Shown here one piece after another: positions 61,802-64,000 of a DNA stretch of 64,000 nt. Location: contig NZ_JAKVIJ010000011.1 in the NCBI RefSeq assembly GCF_022760965.1, positions 98,329 to 162,328 of the forward strand, written 5' to 3'. Position numbers and translations under genes: made by a program. The notes beneath the pieces are model-generated. The model was not told the DNA's origin. It ran no database searches and saw nothing but the letters and a program-made list of their open reading frames with translations. Every line of letters begins with the position of its first letter. Position 1 is the stretch's first letter. Origin of the DNA: Simplicispira sedimenti (GTDB lineage Bacteria > Pseudomonadota > Gammaproteobacteria > Burkholderiales > Burkholderiaceae_C).

Positions 61802-63067
61802 ATGCCACATTACGACTGGGTTTGGGGAAATCCGCCTCCGCTGCTCAAGCGCCATAGTGAAGTTAAGCACGCGTTGCTGCGCAACTATTTGGTCGACTAT
61901 TTCCTGACGCTGGTTTCGATGCCGCAACAGGACAAGATTCAGCTAACCATCACAGACGGCTTCTGCGGTGGCGGTCTCTACCTCAGCGAGTCCGGCGAGG
62001 AGATTCCTGGTTCTCCGTTGGTGATTCTGGAGGCAATCCGCGAAGCGGAGGTCCGTGTAAATGTGCGCCAGGAGCGCCGCAAGCCAATCCTGATCGATGT
62101 GGAGTTGATCTGTATCGACGACTGCAACTACGCCCTGGGTTACCTACGTCATGTGCTGATTGAACGCGGCTACGGGGAAGCTCTCACCATCGGCAAGGTG
62201 AAGCTCGTGAAAGGTGAATTTGCGACGCATTGCGACGCTGCCATCCAGCGTGCACAAGATCGAAGCCCACGGTCGGGGCGCGCATTGTTTGTCCTAGACC
62301 AATACGGCTATTCGGCGGTACCGATGCACTGCCTGCGCGATATCTTCGCCAAGCTTAAGCACGCCGAGGTCATCCTCACTTTCTATATCGACAGTCTGAT
62401 CAGTTATCTCAACGAAAAGAACCTCGCGGACTTTGAGCTGTCTACGGGTATCAACTCCTCCGTGTGCGCAGCCGATCTCGACGAGATTAAGAAGTCGCCG
62501 CGCTGGCGGGTTCAGTTGCAGTCCTCGCTGTACCAGAGCTTGACCAGCCAGTGCTCAGCTCAGTTCTATACGCCTTTCTTCATCCGTCCCGAACGTGGGC
62601 ATGGTGACTTCTGGCTGCTGCACCTCTCGCAGCACTGGAAGGCGCGTGACGTGATGGCAACCACCCATTGGCAACACCACAACCACTTTGCGCACTACGG
62701 CGAGGCGGGTTTTCACATGTTCAGCACGGGATACATCGGAAAAATCGACGACGAAAAACGGATGCAGATGGGCTTCGATTTCAGCGAAGTAGCGGCGACC
62801 GTCAGTAAGAGCACCATGATGGAACAAATTCCTGCCATGCTTTTCGACGGAGCTGAGGGCATGACCTTTGAGCAGTTCTTCCTGAAGCTGATCAATACGA
62901 CGCCTGCAACACGCAGCATGGTGGAAGCCACATTGCTAGAACTGCATCAGAGTGGTGAGATCATCGTGCAGGATGAAGGCGGCGATGCGTCCAAGGCACG
63001 TGTAAAGCTTAAGGCCGACTACGTGCTACGTCTGCCTTCGCAACGCTCTTTCGGCTTTACGTTCTAG
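61802..63067 (+). CDS. tcmP2: three-Cys-motif partner protein TcmP (copy 2)
   Basis: A 421-residue TcmP-family protein, longer than copy 1. It has a methyltransferase-like ITDGFCGGGLYL (about residue 48) and LFVLDQYGYSAVP (about 163), then a C-terminal winged-helix-like part (about 340-421). ATG 61802 gives the family-like start MPHYDWVWG. A TTG at 61736 that overlaps the DUF5131 stop is an alternative and would make tight coupling. A 111-nt stretch of its C-terminal region is duplicated at 56670-56780. Confidence 0.78.
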   Translation: MPHYDWVWGNPPPLLKRHSEVKHALLRNYLVDYFLTLVSMPQQDKIQLTITDGFCGGGLYLSESGEEIPGSPLVILEAIREAEVRVNVRQERRKPILIDVELICIDDCNYALGYLRHVLIERGYGEALTIGKVKLVKGEFATHCDAAIQRAQDRSPRSGRALFVLDQYGYSAVPMHCLRDIFAKLKHAEVILTFYIDSLISYLNEKNLADFELSTGINSSVCAADLDEIKKSPRWRVQLQSSLYQSLTSQCSAQFYTPFFIRPERGHGDFWLLHLSQHWKARDVMATTHWQHHNHFAHYGEAGFHMFSTGYIGKIDDEKRMQMGFDFSEVAATVSKSTMMEQIPAMLFDGAEGMTFEQFFLKLINTTPATRSMVEATLLELHQSGEIIVQDEGGDASKARVKLKADYVLRLPSQRSFGFTF

Positions 63068-63079
63068 CCGCGCTCAGGT

Positions 63080-63895
63080 TCAGGTCACCGGTATGTTGTC
63101 TTCGCTCACAACGCTAAGCCGTTTGCCCGAGATCTGATGGAAGCAAGAACTTGGGTTTGCATCTAGCAGAGCGAGGTTGGCACGAATCACTTCTATTGGG
63201 AACCTGTAATAGATGCCATCTAAGTAGACGCGGTTCCAAAACAACCGCTCTATACACGTGAACAGACCTTCCCAGCGATAGCGTAGCGGGCGGTGGCTGT
63301 AGAGAATGCGTGGAAAGATGTCGAACGCGCAAGCGGACGGAAGAAAGTGCTGGGGATCATCCTCCAGCACTTCCCCTTTTCTGGCCAAACAAAGCAAAAC
63401 GATGAATGCGTCGAGGGAATACAGGTTACGGATTCCCAGGATCTGTGTTCGAGTTGGCACAGCATGGTGAAATCGTCCATATCGACTGGCCTGGTCATCA
63501 GCGAACAGGATGCGCCGGATATTCACGGGGGATTTCTCAAGCAGTCTAAGCATCCATGAGATGGGCGGTGCTTGAGATCCAAGGAGTTCCCAAAGCGGTA
63601 GATCCCGCCAGAACCCAAGCCGTACAGCTCCGGCTGTGCGTGCATGAATGCGGTCCACCGACTCGTCGTGCGGGAGTGCTTTGCCTTGCCGCCAGCGTAG
63701 GTACTTGTGGGAGGGCGACAAGTCGCCATCGCAATCGTAAGGCTCTCGCCTATCAACGCGCCACTCCAGTGCTCTGGCTGATTCCGTGCCGAAATGTGCG
63801 GCCAATGCACCAAAGCAAACGGTACCCCGCGCGCTCTTGACCTGCTTTTTATGACTGATCCATTCATCAGGCTGAATGAGGAAACTGATCGGCAT
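63080..63895 (-). CDS. hypothetical protein of 271 residues
   Basis: No family is recognised. The protein is soluble and rich in Arg and aromatic residues; the central part (IRRILFADDQASRYGRF, SLDAFIVLLCLARKG) and the C-terminal part (FTCIERLFWNRVYLDGIYYRFP) look like a real folded protein. It is convergent with tcmP2, 12 nt between stops. ATG 63895 is followed by MPISFLIQPDEW; no strong ribosome site is visible. Confidence 0.6.
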   Translation of the reverse strand: MPISFLIQPDEWISHKKQVKSARGTVCFGALAAHFGTESARALEWRVDRREPYDCDGDLSPSHKYLRWRQGKALPHDESVDRIHARTAGAVRLGFWRDLPLWELLGSQAPPISWMLRLLEKSPVNIRRILFADDQASRYGRFHHAVPTRTQILGIRNLYSLDAFIVLLCLARKGEVLEDDPQHFLPSACAFDIFPRILYSHRPLRYRWEGLFTCIERLFWNRVYLDGIYYRFPIEVIRANLALLDANPSSCFHQISGKRLSVVSEDNIPVT

Positions 63896-63937
63896 GCGGG
63901 ATGCTCGTCTTTCAGACCGTCGTTGTCACGCATAGTC

Positions 63938-64000
63938 GAGGGTGTACAGAATTTTGTGTAAACGGACAATCCACCGCCGGCGCAAGCCGGCCTGTCCGTA
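63938..64000. mobile_element. probable left end of an IS256-family element (runs off the window)
   Basis: GAGGGTGTACAGAATTTTGT and the following TGTAAACGG resemble the terminal inverted repeats of many IS256-family elements. Only the first ~63 nt lie in the window, including a CGCCGGC-N4-GCCGG hairpin, so the transposase cannot be seen. Confidence 0.45.

Noticed and set aside
1..64000. CRISPR array
   Set aside because: I found no series of regularly spaced direct repeats of 24-40 nt in the window.

Overview
The window is high-GC DNA from a Betaproteobacterium. The mix of genes (HAAT-type amino-acid ABC transporter, AlkK-like acyl-CoA ligase, selO-msrB-yciB-bolA-ppiC string) is typical of Comamonadaceae such as Acidovorax or relatives. 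That placement is an inference from gene content, not from a marker gene.

Left part, about 1-20600: ordinary chromosome. A MacB/LolD-like ABC exporter is followed by a LolA-like protein and a predicted outer-membrane barrel (72-4265). A branched-chain-type ABC uptake operon follows (livFGMH plus binding protein, 4281-9400), then an acyl-CoA ligase and a second binding protein (9533-12358), a Crp/Fnr regulator, a carboxylesterase lipoprotein with a divergent AraC regulator, and selO-msrB-yciB-bolA-ppiC.

Middle part, about 20640-42000: a mobile region. A 266-bp MITE comes first, then two identical IS5-family copies (21169-21992 and 41176-41999) that enclose about 19 kb. Just inside them lie two direct copies of the last 18 nt of a tRNA-Gly gene (22132-22149 and 41142-41159). 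A P4-type integrase remnant sits next to the right copy. The cargo is a complete transmissible locus of stress tolerance (tLST, also called LHR): HTH gene, hsp20c, clpK, phospholipase D/cardiolipin synthase-like gene, ftsH, hsp20-GI, two yfdX, hdeD, a sigma-like gene, thioredoxin, kefB, psiE, htpX and degP, then a LysR regulator. All are on the minus strand. They form a protein disaggregation, folding, proteolysis and envelope-protection module.

Right part, 42000-64000: a defence island with mobile-element debris. It holds a SIR2-like remnant; a Mokosh type I-like pair (pseudokinase-helicase and PLD protein) with a patatin phospholipase as third gene; and a complete type II CBASS operon (HNH-SAVED Cap5, CD-NTase, Cap2, Cap3) with divergent capH-capP control genes and a clear palindromic operator. 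An IS3 element follows, then toxin-antitoxin leftovers. The last block is a LexA-like/DUF5131/TcmP cassette flanked by a second tcmP. A 111-bp duplicate of the tcmP2 gene lies truncated at the left end of the IS3. The window closes with an unrecognised 271-residue gene and what looks like the end of an IS256-family element.

The best candidates for something little described are the damage-regulated TcmP/DUF5131 cassette, the patatin gene attached to the Mokosh-like pair, and the extra N-terminal domain on Cap5.
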